From: Micromussa lordhowensis
Lineage: Eukaryota > Cnidaria > Anthozoa > Scleractinia > Lobophylliidae
Length of the DNA stretch: 64,000 bases
NCBI GenBank assembly: GCA_964020085.1
Contig: OZ026603.1
Location: 8,294,246 to 8,358,245, forward strand
Direction of reading: 5' to 3'
How positions within the stretch are numbered: position 1 is the first letter of the stretch; the number at the start of each line of letters is the position of its first letter. This document shows positions 34,945 through 47,345 of the stretch, piece by piece. The position numbers were made by a program, and so were the translations under genes. Under the pieces are notes generated by a model. The model was given only the letters and a program-made list of their open reading frames with translations, did no database searches and was not told where the DNA came from.

Positions 34945-37031
34945 TCATATCTCATTTGTGATAGAATATTTGGTTATTTGCCATTGTTTTATTACGTCAA
35001 CATAAAAAGGCGACAAATTGCCGACCTGTAGTGTGTTAGTGTCATAGTTACAATTTGTCAAGAAGTGTAATCCTCCATATCTCTCTAAGGTTGCGTTAGG
35101 GATGATTTTCCAGGATGCTATGCTTCGGATTTTATGCGTGGTATCCACGCGACTTTTAAGGCTTTATTCAAGATATTTTAAGTTCTCCACGCCATCTCTC
35201 AATAATAGTTGATTTCTTGATTTTAGGGGGGTTTCTAATCCCAAATAAAATTAAAAATTATTGAGTTAATTAGTTATTCAGGAGTAACGAGTGCAGACGT
35301 ATTGCAAATTGATTTTGAAAGACCTAACGTTTTAACAATGTTTATCTTACCAAGAAGCGTAAATTTTCTTCTCATCCAACTATTTAAAATCCCTTCTAGA
35401 TTTCGGATGTTCCGTATAAAATTTAACTCAGTTGCGTTACGCGAATCGAATGGGAAAAAAAAATACCAAGGGCTTTTATCGGGTCTGGTGGCCAGCGAAA
35501 ACCGAACGGAGTTTCAAGATTGTTTTTCCAATTGCCAAGCCAGATCCCTTCTGTTTTAGTAGCGTTAATGTCTAAGCCAGAGAAACTTTTAAAGTTATAT
35601 ACACTGAGTACGACATGTTCTGGTGTGGAGGGTGGTGGTGGTGTCGTCAGCGTATAAAGACGCTTTGATTTCTTTCTCACTTACTTTTATTTCATTTATC
35701 GTGTTCTTATTTCTAATTGCATTGGCAAGATTTTCGATACCTATCACAAATAGCAATCCGGACAGAGGACAACCTTGTCTGGCACTCCCCTCTAAAGCAA
35801 AGAATTCTGACGCATGACCATTATTTAAAACACAGCTTGTAACGTTGTTGTAAAAGATATTCCGCACCCAGTTTTTAACGTCAGCTCCAAAATTAAACTT
35901 GTTTAGGGTGTCCATAAGGAAATCCCATTCAATAGTGTCAAAAGCCTTTCGAAAATCAATAAAGAGCGCAACTCCTGGCACATTTTTCTCGTCTGTATAT
36001 GACATTACGTCCAAAATTAAACGAATATTTTCACCAATATAACGGTCTTTAACGTAATCGGTTTGGTCAGGGTTAATACTGTTTGGAAGAACTTTTTCTA
36101 ATCTCTTCGCAAATGTTTTTGTCAGTATTTTCTAGTCAACGTTAAGAAGAGAGATTGGTCTGAGATTCTCCAGTGATGTGGTGTCTTTATTTGGTTTCGG
36201 GATAAGTGTAATAATCCCTCTTCTTTGGGAAATTGATAAACTCCCTGTCTCGAAAGAAAAGTTAAAACTTTTTATCACTGGTAAAGATGCAATTCTCTCC
36301 AAAAAAATCTGCAGGTAATCCATCTGTTCCCGGCGATTAGTTTTCATTTTGGAAATCATTTAAAGCTTTTAGGCATTCTTCAGCGGATACCTTTCCTTCA
36401 CGCATTTGCTGGTCCGTATTGTCTAGAGGAGTAATGTTTTCAAACTGAAGCAGAGGCTGCATTGATTGAGTTTTCAGGGTGCGTAAGTGTACTGAAAGAG
36501 CTATATAATATTCCATTTGCTCTCGCAGCCGTTTGAGTGTTTTAATTTTGCATTCACGGTCTTTTATTCATAATTTCTTTTCTCGAGGTTATAGAAGTAA
36601 CAGGTGTTGCGTTCACCGTCTTCGTACCACATTACCTTGCTTCTTATAATTGCACCTTTTGTCTTATATTGCATAATCTTCTTAAGGCGTAGTCTTTTGC
36701 TTTGAATTTCACAAATTATATGTTTGTTATTTAGTTCTGCTTTAGCACTTTTAAACAGATTATTTATGCGGTACTGGAGAATAGTTTCAGTTAATTTTCT
36801 TTCTCCTGATTTGTTTTTGGAATACTTCACGGTAAAACCTCTAATCTTCATTTTAATCAGATCCCATCTCAGATTTAAATCTCCGACATCAACGTACTTT
36901 TGCTTGAAATTTTCGAGAAGCTTCATCGTGAAGGAGTGACTGATTAAGTTTCCAAAAACCTGGCCCTTTTTCTTGTTTGAGTTCTGCACTATTAATGTAA
37001 ATACAAATAGCAGAACGGTCCGTCTAAGCAC
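34945..37031 (-). pseudogene. Degenerate L1/Tx1-like LINE, linker to C terminus
   Basis: Minus-strand retrotransposon remnant read in pieces. 37031-36564 is the endonuclease-RT linker (RSKVMWYEDGERNTCYFYNL). 36359-36132 holds early RT motifs (IITLIPKPNKD, LRPISLLN) and ends at a stop codon where the LLN-Y motif should continue. 36014-35595 holds the catalytic block (FIDFRKAFDTIEW, ARQGCPLSG, YADDT). A frameshift then leads into the thumb (35680-35423, SGLDINATKTEGIWLG), and 35148-34945 is part of the C-terminal domain. Sequence between the last two pieces also fits (LLGKINIVKTLGLSK). The stop and frameshifts make it inactive. Motif spacing favours the L1/Tx1 group over RTE or CR1. Confidence 0.85.
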
Positions 37032-38060
37032 AGGCGGCCCAGACGTTGAATAAGATTAACATGTGACATAATGCTGTTGGCGATTTCGTTACAATTTTAG
37101 CCGTTTATAAGATAATGTATGAGAATGCTTCGAAAATTGCTCTAAGTGCTACTAGTAGAAAATAATTTAATAAAAGTGTCTTACCTTATGCGTTTTATTA
37201 ATGTTTCTGAGTTCCTGGAGGCTATTTAGAGCCATTTCGGCGAGTTTTACTTTTTGGCGGAAGGCTGGCAACTCACTGGCGGTCACTCTCCAAACGACCC
37301 GAACTCAAAGCTCCGTAAATTCCACAAAAATGGTCTAATATCGCCAAAATTGCCTCATGGTAGCCGTCGATAACTCTTCTTTCCATTCGCTTTCTCCCAA
37401 GGTTCCAATGCTTATCTTAAACACCCGAGAATCGCTGGTTTTCCAACTCTAGCTTTCAATTTCTGCCCTGTCTCGAAGCGTAACCACTTATCTTGGGCAC
37501 ATGATTTTTTTGCGTGTATAACGCAAACCAGAAGAAAACTTACTCATGTAGAATAAAAGAAAAATAATAACATTGACATTAAAAGGTCTAAAAAGACCTG
37601 AACGCGAAGGAATAAATTAAATTTTTCGCATTGCAGACTGGCTTATGGCTATAAGGGATTATTTTGCGGAATACCAACGACCTGGGCCTTCCACTAATTT
37701 GTTTAGTCTTACCTAAACGATGCACGCCACAGAATTTGCTGAATTGACTATTTCTTCGTTAATCTTTAAAGTGGACAACATTACATTTTTGACTTGAGTT
37801 GTACAGTTCTCTCTCTCTGACTCTTTTATCCCACATTCCAAAGTCGGCTGTAAATATTCTGTCGGATAAAATAAGCTCATCTTCATTTCTCATTTGATCT
37901 TCTCCGTGTTAACTCTGCTTGACTTCTTCATGTTCTATTTGTATAAATTTAAGGGTTCTTCTAGCGACTTGACTTGCTCGCGTAGCAGAGAAATTTCTGC
38001 ATTTGCTTGGTCGAGGACAGTTTTTCCGTGTTACATATACTCATCTAAACACTCGGAGGG
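37032..38060. other. No recognisable gene
   Basis: AT-rich sequence beyond the 5' end of the minus-strand LINE. Its endonuclease part was not found, so the copy is truncated or further decayed here. Confidence 0.35.
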
Positions 38061-38103
38061 TTGGGAGAATCCTCGAAAGCTATGCAAGCCCTCGACTACG
38101 TCT

Positions 38104-38134
<31 letters not shown>
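38061..38134. repeat. Foldback hairpin
   Basis: Imperfect inverted repeat with TTGGGAGAAT at one end and ATTCTCCCAA at the other. An inner pair ATGCAAGCC/GGGTTTGCAT surrounds CTCGACTACGTCTCG. A closely similar inner hairpin occurs at 31056-31090. Confidence 0.65.
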
Positions 38135-38135
<1 letters not shown>

Positions 38136-41100
38136 GAGCTTGGTTAGACTGCGTGGAAGGATAATCAATCAATCAATCCAAATAATCAATCAACTTATTA
38201 ATGTCATGCGCGGGAAGGGGTTGTCCTCAGTATCCGAGCCAGGGCCTCATGTATAAAACGCGTGACAGTCAATAGATAAAATTATAAATAACAGTGTAAT
38301 AGTAAAATATAAATATGAAATACTATAACCCTATAGATACATATACACCAAGCCTAAAACTGTGATATCTCTCAATAGTGCTAATAAAACAATAATAATT
38401 GTAAAATATAATGTTGATGTTAAAAATGGAAATCTAAGAAACATGGCATAAACAATGAGAACTGCCCATAACATTTTTTTTTCCCGGAAACCAAGTAAGC
38501 AGAAATAAGTTTTCTTCTAACTTCATCTCAGGCATTTACAAAAAAATAACTGAGTTACGGGGAAGTATATTTCCCATTGCAAATCAGTTGGGTGTGGGAT
38601 TAAAATTACTTCATAAATCCCACACACGCATTCACGCCATCAAGTTCCTCTCCCTGTATCATCTTTGAATCGTTTGTTCTCAATGATACTTGCGGATTGT
38701 GATTATGTGGGTAGCTTTAGTCGGGGATATTTGATGTTGAAGCTTCATTTTGCCAAGAGCTAGCAAATATGTTTGAGAGGAATACTTTTTCACTGCTCTG
38801 TAACAAATATCAAGGAAGCAAGCTAGCAAATATATTTGAAAAGACTACTTTTTCAATGCTCTGTAACAAGGTTCAGAACCCCACAAGTTTGTTCTTCAGT
38901 GATGACAACAAAACCTTGACACAAAGAGGAAGTTGTTGTGAACCTCAAGACCATCGGTGCGCTCCAAGGTACCGTATGTCTTTTATGCCTCAACGGAAAC
39001 GAAACGCCAAAACAAGAAAACGAAAGCGTCCTGACTACACAGGCATGTCGTAGTTGAAAATGGTTACCCTTAAAAACAAGGAAAAACAACAAATTAACAA
39101 AGAAGTACGATTTAAATGGTTCACAGCTGGAGCTCAATCGAAGAGTTCAGCTATGTCCTTCCCGTTTATATCAACATTTCCGTTAGAATCAAATGATTAT
39201 AAAGCGTTTTCTTGTTTTAAGCTGTCAGCTTTGTGAACTGATCGTTCAAAAAATTGTGAAATTATCTCATCGGCTTCCCATCGATTTGGTTTGTGGTCCT
39301 AGCGGATCATGCGTGCACTACATATCTGTCATTCCTCAGCTATCACCGCACATACACAGACGCGAGATGTGGGCAACAAGGCAAGGAAAATGAAAGAGGT
39401 ATGTTCATTTAAAATCGTGCAGCTAGGTCTTCAAATGGAAACTAACAGGAAAACTTAATTATTGGGTGGCCAAATGCAAGGTGGGTGGCTAAATACAAGG
39501 CAAAGCTATCATAAATGACTTAGAACGCAGACATGACAGTCGTCAGTGATTCAGACCATGCTGTGAGCTGTGCGATTCTACATCTTAGTGAGTTGATACG
39601 TATAGTTTTGAACACTCCAAACCTGTAATCTCAAGGCAAATAACTAGTAATCCAGATTGACTTTGGATAAACACATGATCTGCATATAAAAGAGCTGGGT
39701 CATCTAGAGAACAATTACAGCCTTGACAGATAGAAGCCGTAATTAAATTGCCAAGTTATGTTCAAACAACAAACTGCTTATATGCAAGTAATGATCTCTT
39801 TCTTATTATAATTTTGAGATTTCCAGTGCAGAGACAGAAACAGATATATTTTTCACATGTTGCAAACTACCGGCTGAGGCATTAGGTGATTTAATACACT
39901 TGCCGTCTAGAGAGTGCGAGCACTGATAACAATTGGCCGCTACGGATGTGTCGTCGAAACGTAGATGGTTTGATGGTTGCTCAAGAAAACTGAAAACAAG
40001 GTTGCCCGTCGTAGGCAAATTAGATGAAGGTATGATCGTCGTATTCGAAAAGAAAAGTCCGACCATGCACGTACCAGGCATACCCATGCATTTTAATTGC
40101 CACTCTGTGCCTTAGATTCACCTGTGTAGAGACTAAAATGTGTTACCTAGATGGAACTCTACTGGGAAGACTATAAAGAAATAATTTGTTAAATAATTGG
40201 CCAGTAATTGGCCAAATTCGAGTATGGTTAATACCTAATCTTGCCTTGTTTTACCGCTTCAGCGGCATGTGAGGCTCATTTGGCCTCTACGTATCGCCAA
40301 AATATTACAAACCATGGCTCGACCAAACTCGCTGATACGAAGCCTACTGCAATACTTTACGTTGACAAAGCCGTGATTCCTCAAGTCTTTCTAACTTTCG
40401 TTCTTTCTTTCAACGGCAACAAAACGTACATATGTACAATACACATACGTACATTGACCAAGTATTTCTAGCAGTTCATCGGTAACTGTGATTACTGACA
40501 CCTACATAAGGCATGCACTGACAGTACATAAAGAGAACTTGCAGGAGTGCGCTTGCGCGAGATCCCTCGTTAGCTTTCGTGGCCACATTCAGCTGCCGTC
40601 AAATTACAAAATGGCTTGCAAAGGTCCTAAAGAATGTCATACTAGCGGCAATATTCTCCAAAAGAGGCAAGCATCTTCTATAGTAAGTTTTAAGATTATT
40701 CTTAGCTTAAGAATAACCGTTATTATTTTTGAGGCAGTCAGCTGTAGATTTGAAACATTTTTTCGACCACGTGTTATCAGATATTCACTGCATTAAGGGC
40801 TAGCAAGTGGGGCTAGAAATGACTTTTGTGTTGTCCGTGAAATGATACTACTACAATCAAATGTATTTAACGGTGTTCAGCCAGGCCTATGTCCAGCTGC
40901 TGTACATGTGCGACTCTCAAACTAATGGTTGATGTAAATTTTGGTCAAAGCATAAGATATCGATTATCATCCTATGGTAGTTCGGTATCCTATGGTAGAA
41001 CGTTTTTGTAATGACACATAAACGCAATTCCACGAGAATTTTTGTGTTTACATTAGGCAACTGAAATGCTATAGACCCAACCGTGATCTTAACAGCTTGC

Positions 41101-41633
41101 TATTAGTTGGCTAGCTTCATGAATCGATGAAAAACATAGCAAGTTTATGGCATTTCTGTTGTACACCAGAGGCGTTCACGTCACTAGCTATTCATCAACT
41201 GAAAATTAGAGTTTGTACTGAGTTTATTTAATAACTTCCTGCTTCTAGTCCTAAAGTTCTGCTCTGAGATTAAAAAAGAAAAGATTCTCGAATGCTCAGT
41301 AAAAAACCGTGTGTAAGAACCTACATTTTTTAATTCTGGCAAAATAGGTTGTTGTATTTTTGGGGTCATGGTTACTGGCTAAGGAGGTTCTTATTAGGTT
41401 CTTAATTTCTATGAAGGAGATACAGTTGTTGATAACCAGAAAAATAAATAACTCGGGTTTGGTCCTCAAATATACAGTTTTTATTCAAAACTGTGTTATG
41501 ATAAGCCTAGCACAACCGATTGTAAGATGACTTTTATGTAGTGTTATCTCTATGTAATGAATGTGTGAGTTGCTTTTCACGAGCCATGCGTGTGTTTTAG
41601 TTTGTTAATTTATAGTTTTTAGTTTGTTAATTT

Positions 41634-41634
<1 letters not shown>
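38135..41634. other. No recognisable gene; several unassigned short frames
   Basis: Frames of 60-100 codons occur on both strands, for example 38769-39053 +, 39806-40087 - (with a CYQCSHSLDGKC segment) and 40241-40471 + (preceded by an AG after a pyrimidine tract). None contains a domain I can name, and none links to another exon by eye. A real multi-exon gene could be hidden here. Confidence 0.3.

Positions 41635-41694
<60 letters not shown>
41635..41694. repeat. (TATC)n microsatellite
   Basis: About 15 uninterrupted copies of the tetramer. Confidence 0.95.
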
Positions 41695-42900
41695 GTCACT
41701 TTTCGCGGCCCTAAATTGTCAAAACAAATCTATTCTAGCTAAGTTGTTCTCCGAGTACCAAATGTAGATGTATTTTGAAATTCAAGTGATGTGTCGGTAT
41801 ATGCTTATAGTTTTCAAGCGTCATAACGTCAGAATGTTAAATAAACGAGCACGAGCATTTCTAATTTCCTAATTGATCCGCATTCTAGTTACACGATCTA
41901 AGCATTTTTTAAGGTCTTGAGGCGGTGAACAACCGCCATTCATTCCGCACAACTGATTCACCCGCTCAGTTTGAGGCCATGCCGTCCATCCGCCCGCTTT
42001 TGAACTGTGCCATGCATGATCAGCGGACCACCCTATTCACAGCGCCCGTCTGCAAGTAAAGGAAAGCGTAGGAGGTACTTTACAGGCCAATTCAACATCA
42101 AAATTATTATTTTTAGTCAAATACTTTTCCAGTTTACCCGTGGAGATGGCGCAGACAAGAAAAATCGCTTAGCGGAGCGTCAGTATAGATCGTTTACACG
42201 TGACGTCATCACTTTCTAAAATCTAAAACTTAAGATCCACCAAAGTTTTCATACTCATCAGGTATAAGAGGTGACATATTTATATCTGTTTACAACTTTA
42301 CAGCTCATTAGCGTGCTTCGTTTGGAAACCAGAGCATTTTGAATTTCCGGGTTATGGAGGTGCGTGACATAAGGCTACGATCAAATTTGTTGAAAAATAT
42401 ATACTTATCTCATGATTTTGAGCCCTGTTAGAAGCTAGAGCATTAGGAAAAGAGCTTATGTAAATACTTGTTTTTTCAGTACTGATAATCACTCGCCTAG
42501 AAAGCCAAAGTAAGTTCCAGATGTTTACACTATTTTCCGGCCGCCATATTGGTGTACCATGGAGGTACACGAACATGGCGTTTTCATACCGGGCTCTGTA
42601 AATTTCTGCGAAACATTTCGACGAATATCTGAAGTTTGGGGAAACGCACAGGGCTAAAACTTGGAGAAGTGTCTTATTTATTTATCTTCTATAACATCAC
42701 AATTCCTTAGCCTTTTCCACTGGATAGTTTTCGATTTATTTTTTTATTGCGTGACAGTGAAAACGATTGCTGCTGACATACAATGACTGAAACCGGGCCG
42801 GTAAGGTGAATAATTTGAAGTGAAATTTTGAAATTAGCAGTAAAAGCCAGCACTGTCTTTTTCACCTTTTCCAAAAAGTGCAGTTTTTCTTTTTCTCAGA
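41695..42900. other. No recognisable gene
   Basis: No domain, tRNA or transposon terminus was found in this stretch. Confidence 0.35.
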
Positions 42901-43098
42901 AAATCCCTGGTGGTGTACTCTCTTCTTATATGGGCGATATAGGTATGTGCTGCCACAAAGAGTATGATTTTTTAGCCGTTTTGGCCTTAAATAGGATATC
43001 GATTTTGGTCATTTTGGTGATAAATAGGGTATGGTTTTTGAGAAGCGGGCCGCACAACCCCAAAAAAGTTCAGTCTGGGAGTACCCCCGGACAGGAGT
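42901..43098 (+). repeat. Dispersed degenerate repeat, copy 1
   Basis: Contains CTTATATGGGCGATATAGGTA, then imperfect repeats of AATAGGATATCGATTTTGGTC, then CTGGGAGTACCCCCGGACAG. The same order of motifs occurs at 46498-46930. Confidence 0.6.
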
Positions 43099-43278
43099 GA
43101 TACCGAGAACTTCAATGCCGCAATTTTGATGGACAGCCGTCCTAGATTTTCCGTTTACTGGCACAATTCCCGCGTTCACATGTACATGTTACAGTTTCAC
43201 GCGAAGGCACAATTTTTCTAAAGGAAATAGAACTCTCTTTTGCGATGGTTTACTCATAAGGGTTACACGGAGGTTCAA

Positions 43279-43383
43279 TTAAGGATTTTACACTACGCGT
43301 GATATTTGAAAATTCTCTTAAAATTGCACGACTACGATGTGAAAGAATTTTCAAATATTGCGAGTAGTGCAAAATCTTAATTA
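43279..43383. repeat. Foldback hairpin
   Basis: Arms of about 37 bases (TAAGGATTTTACACTACGCG at the outer side and its near-complement at 43342-43383) enclose a loop of about 27 bases. Confidence 0.75.
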
Positions 43384-43494
43384 CACGAAGGTTCATACGA
43401 TTACCTGTTTATTATATGACTACTATTATATTATAATTTGCACTGCTGTCAGCCAATCACATCAGAGAAATCTTGCCAGTCATACCAGATAATA

Positions 43495-43650
43495 TAGTAA
43501 TAACAACTGGACCGAGTGGAGTACAATTCTGGGAGTAATCGCGCGAGTAATTTTGAAACCGAACGAGCGCGGCGAAGCGCGAGGCCGATTTAGTGAAATT
43601 ACCAGCACGATTTACTCCCTGAATTGTACGACACGAAATCCAATTACTAA
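43495..43650. repeat. Foldback element with GC-rich centre
   Basis: Outer pairing GAGTGGAGTACAATTC/GAATTGTACGACAC, then GGGAGTAATCG with its complement, around the centre GAGCGCGGCGAAGCGCG. The layout closely matches 58895-59033, which makes them members of one family. Confidence 0.75.
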
Positions 43651-44091
43651 TTAATCGTATTCGAAATTAAAAAGTCTTTAGAGAACTTAATTTGAGCGAA
43701 TTACAAAACGCGCAAATTAGATACCTGTAATTGGACATTCACGTGATCGCGCGCCGATTACGTGACAAATAGGCGCGGGGAGAACCAATCACGATTAACA
43801 ATTTTGTTATAGATACGATTAGGAATGATATAGGCTATAGCTTTCAAAATGACACTCAAAGTTAACAAAAGACGTTCATTGCAATAGTGGCAATTATGCT
43901 CTCCGTCATCCGAAGAGAAAATGGCAATGACATTAGACTCTTGCACTGTGTTTACTCTGTTCTATACGGCCTTTTTTAAGGGATTGTATCCGGTCCTTTG
44001 CTTGTTGCATATCCAGTTTAACTTATTCCGTGAGAAGACTGTTGTTGTTAGCATAATAAAATTAAGCAATAGACCACAAGTTTCTATGGGT

Positions 44092-44220
44092 TATAGGCTG
44101 ATAAAGCACGCGGGATGTTGGTAGAACACGAGAAGAATTTGTAAATCACGAGCCGCAGGCGAGTGGTTTACGAATTCTTCGAGTGTTCTACCAACATCCC
44201 AAGTGGTTTATCAGCCTATA
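44092..44220. repeat. Foldback element with 60-base arms
   Basis: Arms 44092-44151 and 44161-44220 are near-perfect complements, containing GATGTTGGTAGAACACGAG and its complement, with a very short GC-rich loop (CCGCAGGC). Confidence 0.85.
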
Positions 44221-44650
44221 TATAATAATTCAGAAGACACGCGATTTTTCCATGGGTTTACCGGCACAATAACCCATAGCTGATTGACCAATCAGAGCGC
44301 GCGCATTGATTTGGTTATTATATAAATAATAATAATAATTGGGTCAATAAGCATTGGGTCAACATTTCCGAATGAAGAATGAACAGGCTTAAATCAGCTT
44401 CAAATGAGTTTTAAATGCTGCCATTACATTCTTGTCTAACGGTTATCATGGTAGCTGATTAACATTACAATTATGTTTCTTTCATTCTACGTGTTCAGTC
44501 CTGGCTTGAGATAAAAATGCCACGTCATGAACATACTGTACAGGGCGATTACAATGCACTTCTCTACTGCAAACAAAAACTTCAACGCCTGCAGGTTTTC
44601 ATCAACTAATTCACTCCCTATTTCACCTTTTAACAATTGTAAGGTCTTGT

Positions 44651-45059
44651 AACTGACGCAAATCAAGTCTCGGCTACAAGAGGTTTAAAAAAAAATACGT
44701 CATTGATGTATTAACATGACATAATAGTCTGTTGTCTAAATCTGTGTCTTCATTATACAAGGTATGTAAGTTACTATAAGCTATTTTAAGTAAATTACTG
44801 AGTCTAAAAACTTGAAGAAAGTTTATCTTTGAGTAGCCTCTGAATGATAACTGACGCAAATCAAGTCCTAGCTACAAGTGGTTTAAAAAAAGCTTACCTC
44901 ATATACGTCATCGATGTATCGAACATAAAATAACTAGTGTGTCGTCCACATCTGTGACTTGGTCAGTACATAATGTCTGTAGGTTACTAATGAGCTATTC
45001 TTAGTGGATAAAGTCCACAAATTTGAAGAAATTCTGTTCGAGTAGCCTCTGAATGATAC
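44651..45059 (+). repeat. Tandem duplication of about 200 bases
   Basis: Units 44651-44848 and 44849-45059 both start AACTGACGCAAATCAAGTC and end GAGTAGCCTCTGAATGAT. They differ moderately in the middle, so the event is not recent. Confidence 0.8.
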
Positions 45060-46497
45060 AAATGCAACAAAGGAAGCCGGATTAAAGATCTCATCTCTTT
45101 CTGATGCTAGTTCGTGCATGATGAAGCTTCTGCTTGTTACAATTTCTTATATAACACTCACTTCGTATCTTGGATATCGATGTCAAAGATAAACAAATAT
45201 ACACACGAACAAAGACACTTAGGCAAGCGTTAAATATGTTGTGGGAAAATGTTATGGGCTGTTGCACAAAAATTGACTAGTTTGATTAACGAGCGATTTC
45301 ATGAGTGAATCAATTTAAACACGAGATTATTGGTCGTAACATGCATTCATTATTTTTATAATATAATTTCAATCTGGATTGGCAGCCCTGTACTTTAACT
45401 GCCCTGGCAGAGAGCTGTTTAAATTTATAACGGAGGCTACAGTACCACTCAAGTTCAAGTTGATAACTGAAACTATACGTTGTTTCACTTCAGAGCCCGC
45501 TGAAGCAGAATAGCAATCTTTGAAGGGGCAACCTGATCTTTTTCATCCCAAAAATGTCCTCATTTGGCATGTTTTGAACACAGACGTATAACTCGTCTAG
45601 ACGAATTCGAAATTGCGCCAAGGTCGTGCCCGTGTTTTGATTCTGAGAAACTAAGCGACGCACCTCTAAATTACATTTCGTTCATTGCACGTGCGCGTTG
45701 GTCCGCATAGATTATACGTCTTTATTAGAGAAAAAAAAAAACGCCACAACTGGGCTGTCTTCAAGATGCATACATTAGCTTCCAGTTTTCAAGGTTACCC
45801 CGACACCTACCGATTAAAAGCAGTGAAGTGTAATACATCGCGTGCGCACTTATTTTAACGTTAATAAACACTCCATGCAAAGAAATGATGCTTGGAGCTG
45901 ATACATCAGGCACTGGAGTGTGTTAAATATCGCGTGCTCCTCTACTTATCTAATGAGCGGAACGTTTTAAAAACGTTTACGAATACACTGACTATAAATA
46001 AATATGTACTTATCCACGACTGAGTAACCAATATCAGTTATGTAAATACTTCGCATAGCTCTTTTTCAAATGTATCAGTTTTGTGCCATCAGAATGGAGC
46101 TTCGTCCAAACAGCAAATATTGCAAGGTAGGAAAAGATCTTTGTCTTTGATGCTTTGCTGAAGTCGTTACAACTTTGGCGCGATCCGCACGGTACAGAAA
46201 AATTGAAAGTTCATGTTTTTGCAGCGTGGATCTATATTAGAGAGAATTTTCATTCGTCAGCAGAGATCCGGTGGGCCGCGCAAATGATATTTCATCATAT
46301 TTTTTACAGCTTAACCACATGCATCAGATGTGGTATCAATACTGTCAGCTTAGCTTTATAAGTGTTTTCAGCTGGTTTTCTTCCCTCTTATAACACTGCC
46401 GCTATTATCTTTAAATAAGTCAAGTAGCCAAGTAAGGGAAAATTGTGCTTTTATGAGTCAGGAACATAGCATAACCTGCAATGTAGGGCATCTCCCT
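45060..46497. other. No recognisable gene
   Basis: No domain or clear repeat was found. A 68-codon frame at 46155-46361 is unassigned. Confidence 0.35.
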
Positions 46498-46930
46498 GGG
46501 GGCTACTTCCTTATATGGGCTATATCGGTATACCCCAAAGGGTACGGTTTTTAGCCATTTTGGTCAGAAATAGGTTATCGATTTTGGCCATTTTGATTTC
46601 AAATAGGATAATCTTTTGTACTCTAGTCTTGAATTGGGTATGGCTCTTAGAAGAAGCTACTTTTTCATCATCATCGATAACACCACCAACACAAGCCCTT
46701 CGCAATGCCTATCGGTCTAAACTAGGGAACTAATTATAAGGCAGGTCTGAAATAGGGTATTGATTAAAGGATCAGGTATTAAAAAGGGTATCTAATTCTT
46801 GGTCAGGCCATGAATAGGCCAGGGAAAATCGCGGACTTTGGTCTCAAATAGGGTAAGGGTTTTGGGAAACGCGACCCGCAACCCCTAAAGTGTCTGGGAT
46901 TACCCTCTTGGCGTTCGGGGGGGGGGGAGG
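46498..46930 (+). repeat. Dispersed degenerate repeat, copy 2
   Basis: Shares with 42901-43098 the series TTATATGGGCTATATCGGTA, AATAGGTTATCGATTTTGGCC and CTGGGATTACCC. It is extended by further AAATAGGGTA-type motifs and ends in a G run of about ten. Confidence 0.6.
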
Positions 46931-47147
46931 GTTATCTCACAAAATAACTAAAAATTAGGTTAATCTAATCGAGGTGTGTCACCAAATGTATTTGTCTCAG
47001 GTCTCCTTGTTTATTAATTGCTGTGAGGGTCAAAGAAGACCGAGCCAAATATTCAAATATCAACAACACCAATAATAATATGTGCCATAATAACATGCTG
47101 ACTCACAATTATATGAGCGAGTTTACCATCATCTAATAATCCTTAAC

Positions 47148-47345
47148 ATTACAAGCGCATCGTTGATCGCTGATCGGTCACAATGGAGAGGAGCCTTGAC
47201 CAAGCACCTCAAAACAGGAGAAGACAAGCAGGAGAAGACAGAGTGGCGGGCCCGCAGAAAGCTTTGTGTCAGCTCTGTCGAACAGCCAGCATACACATGC
47301 AACAAGGACTGCCATTCACGCATCGGTCTTCACAGTCATAGTCGC
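47148..47345 (+). pseudogene. LINE C-terminal tail fragment with zinc-knuckle-like motif
   Basis: About 60 codons resemble the extreme C terminus of a non-LTR retrotransposon polyprotein: ADRSQWR, then a charged stretch, then TCNKDCHSRIGLHSHSRRC, a C2H2-like motif seen at the end of such proteins in cnidarians. Nothing upstream continues the protein. It is a 5'-truncated remnant. Confidence 0.55.

Noticed and set aside
39193..39393. Possible galactosyltransferase-like fragment (HRREMWATRQGK)
   Set aside because: The resemblance is to a single short motif, with no other family motif upstream or downstream in frame.
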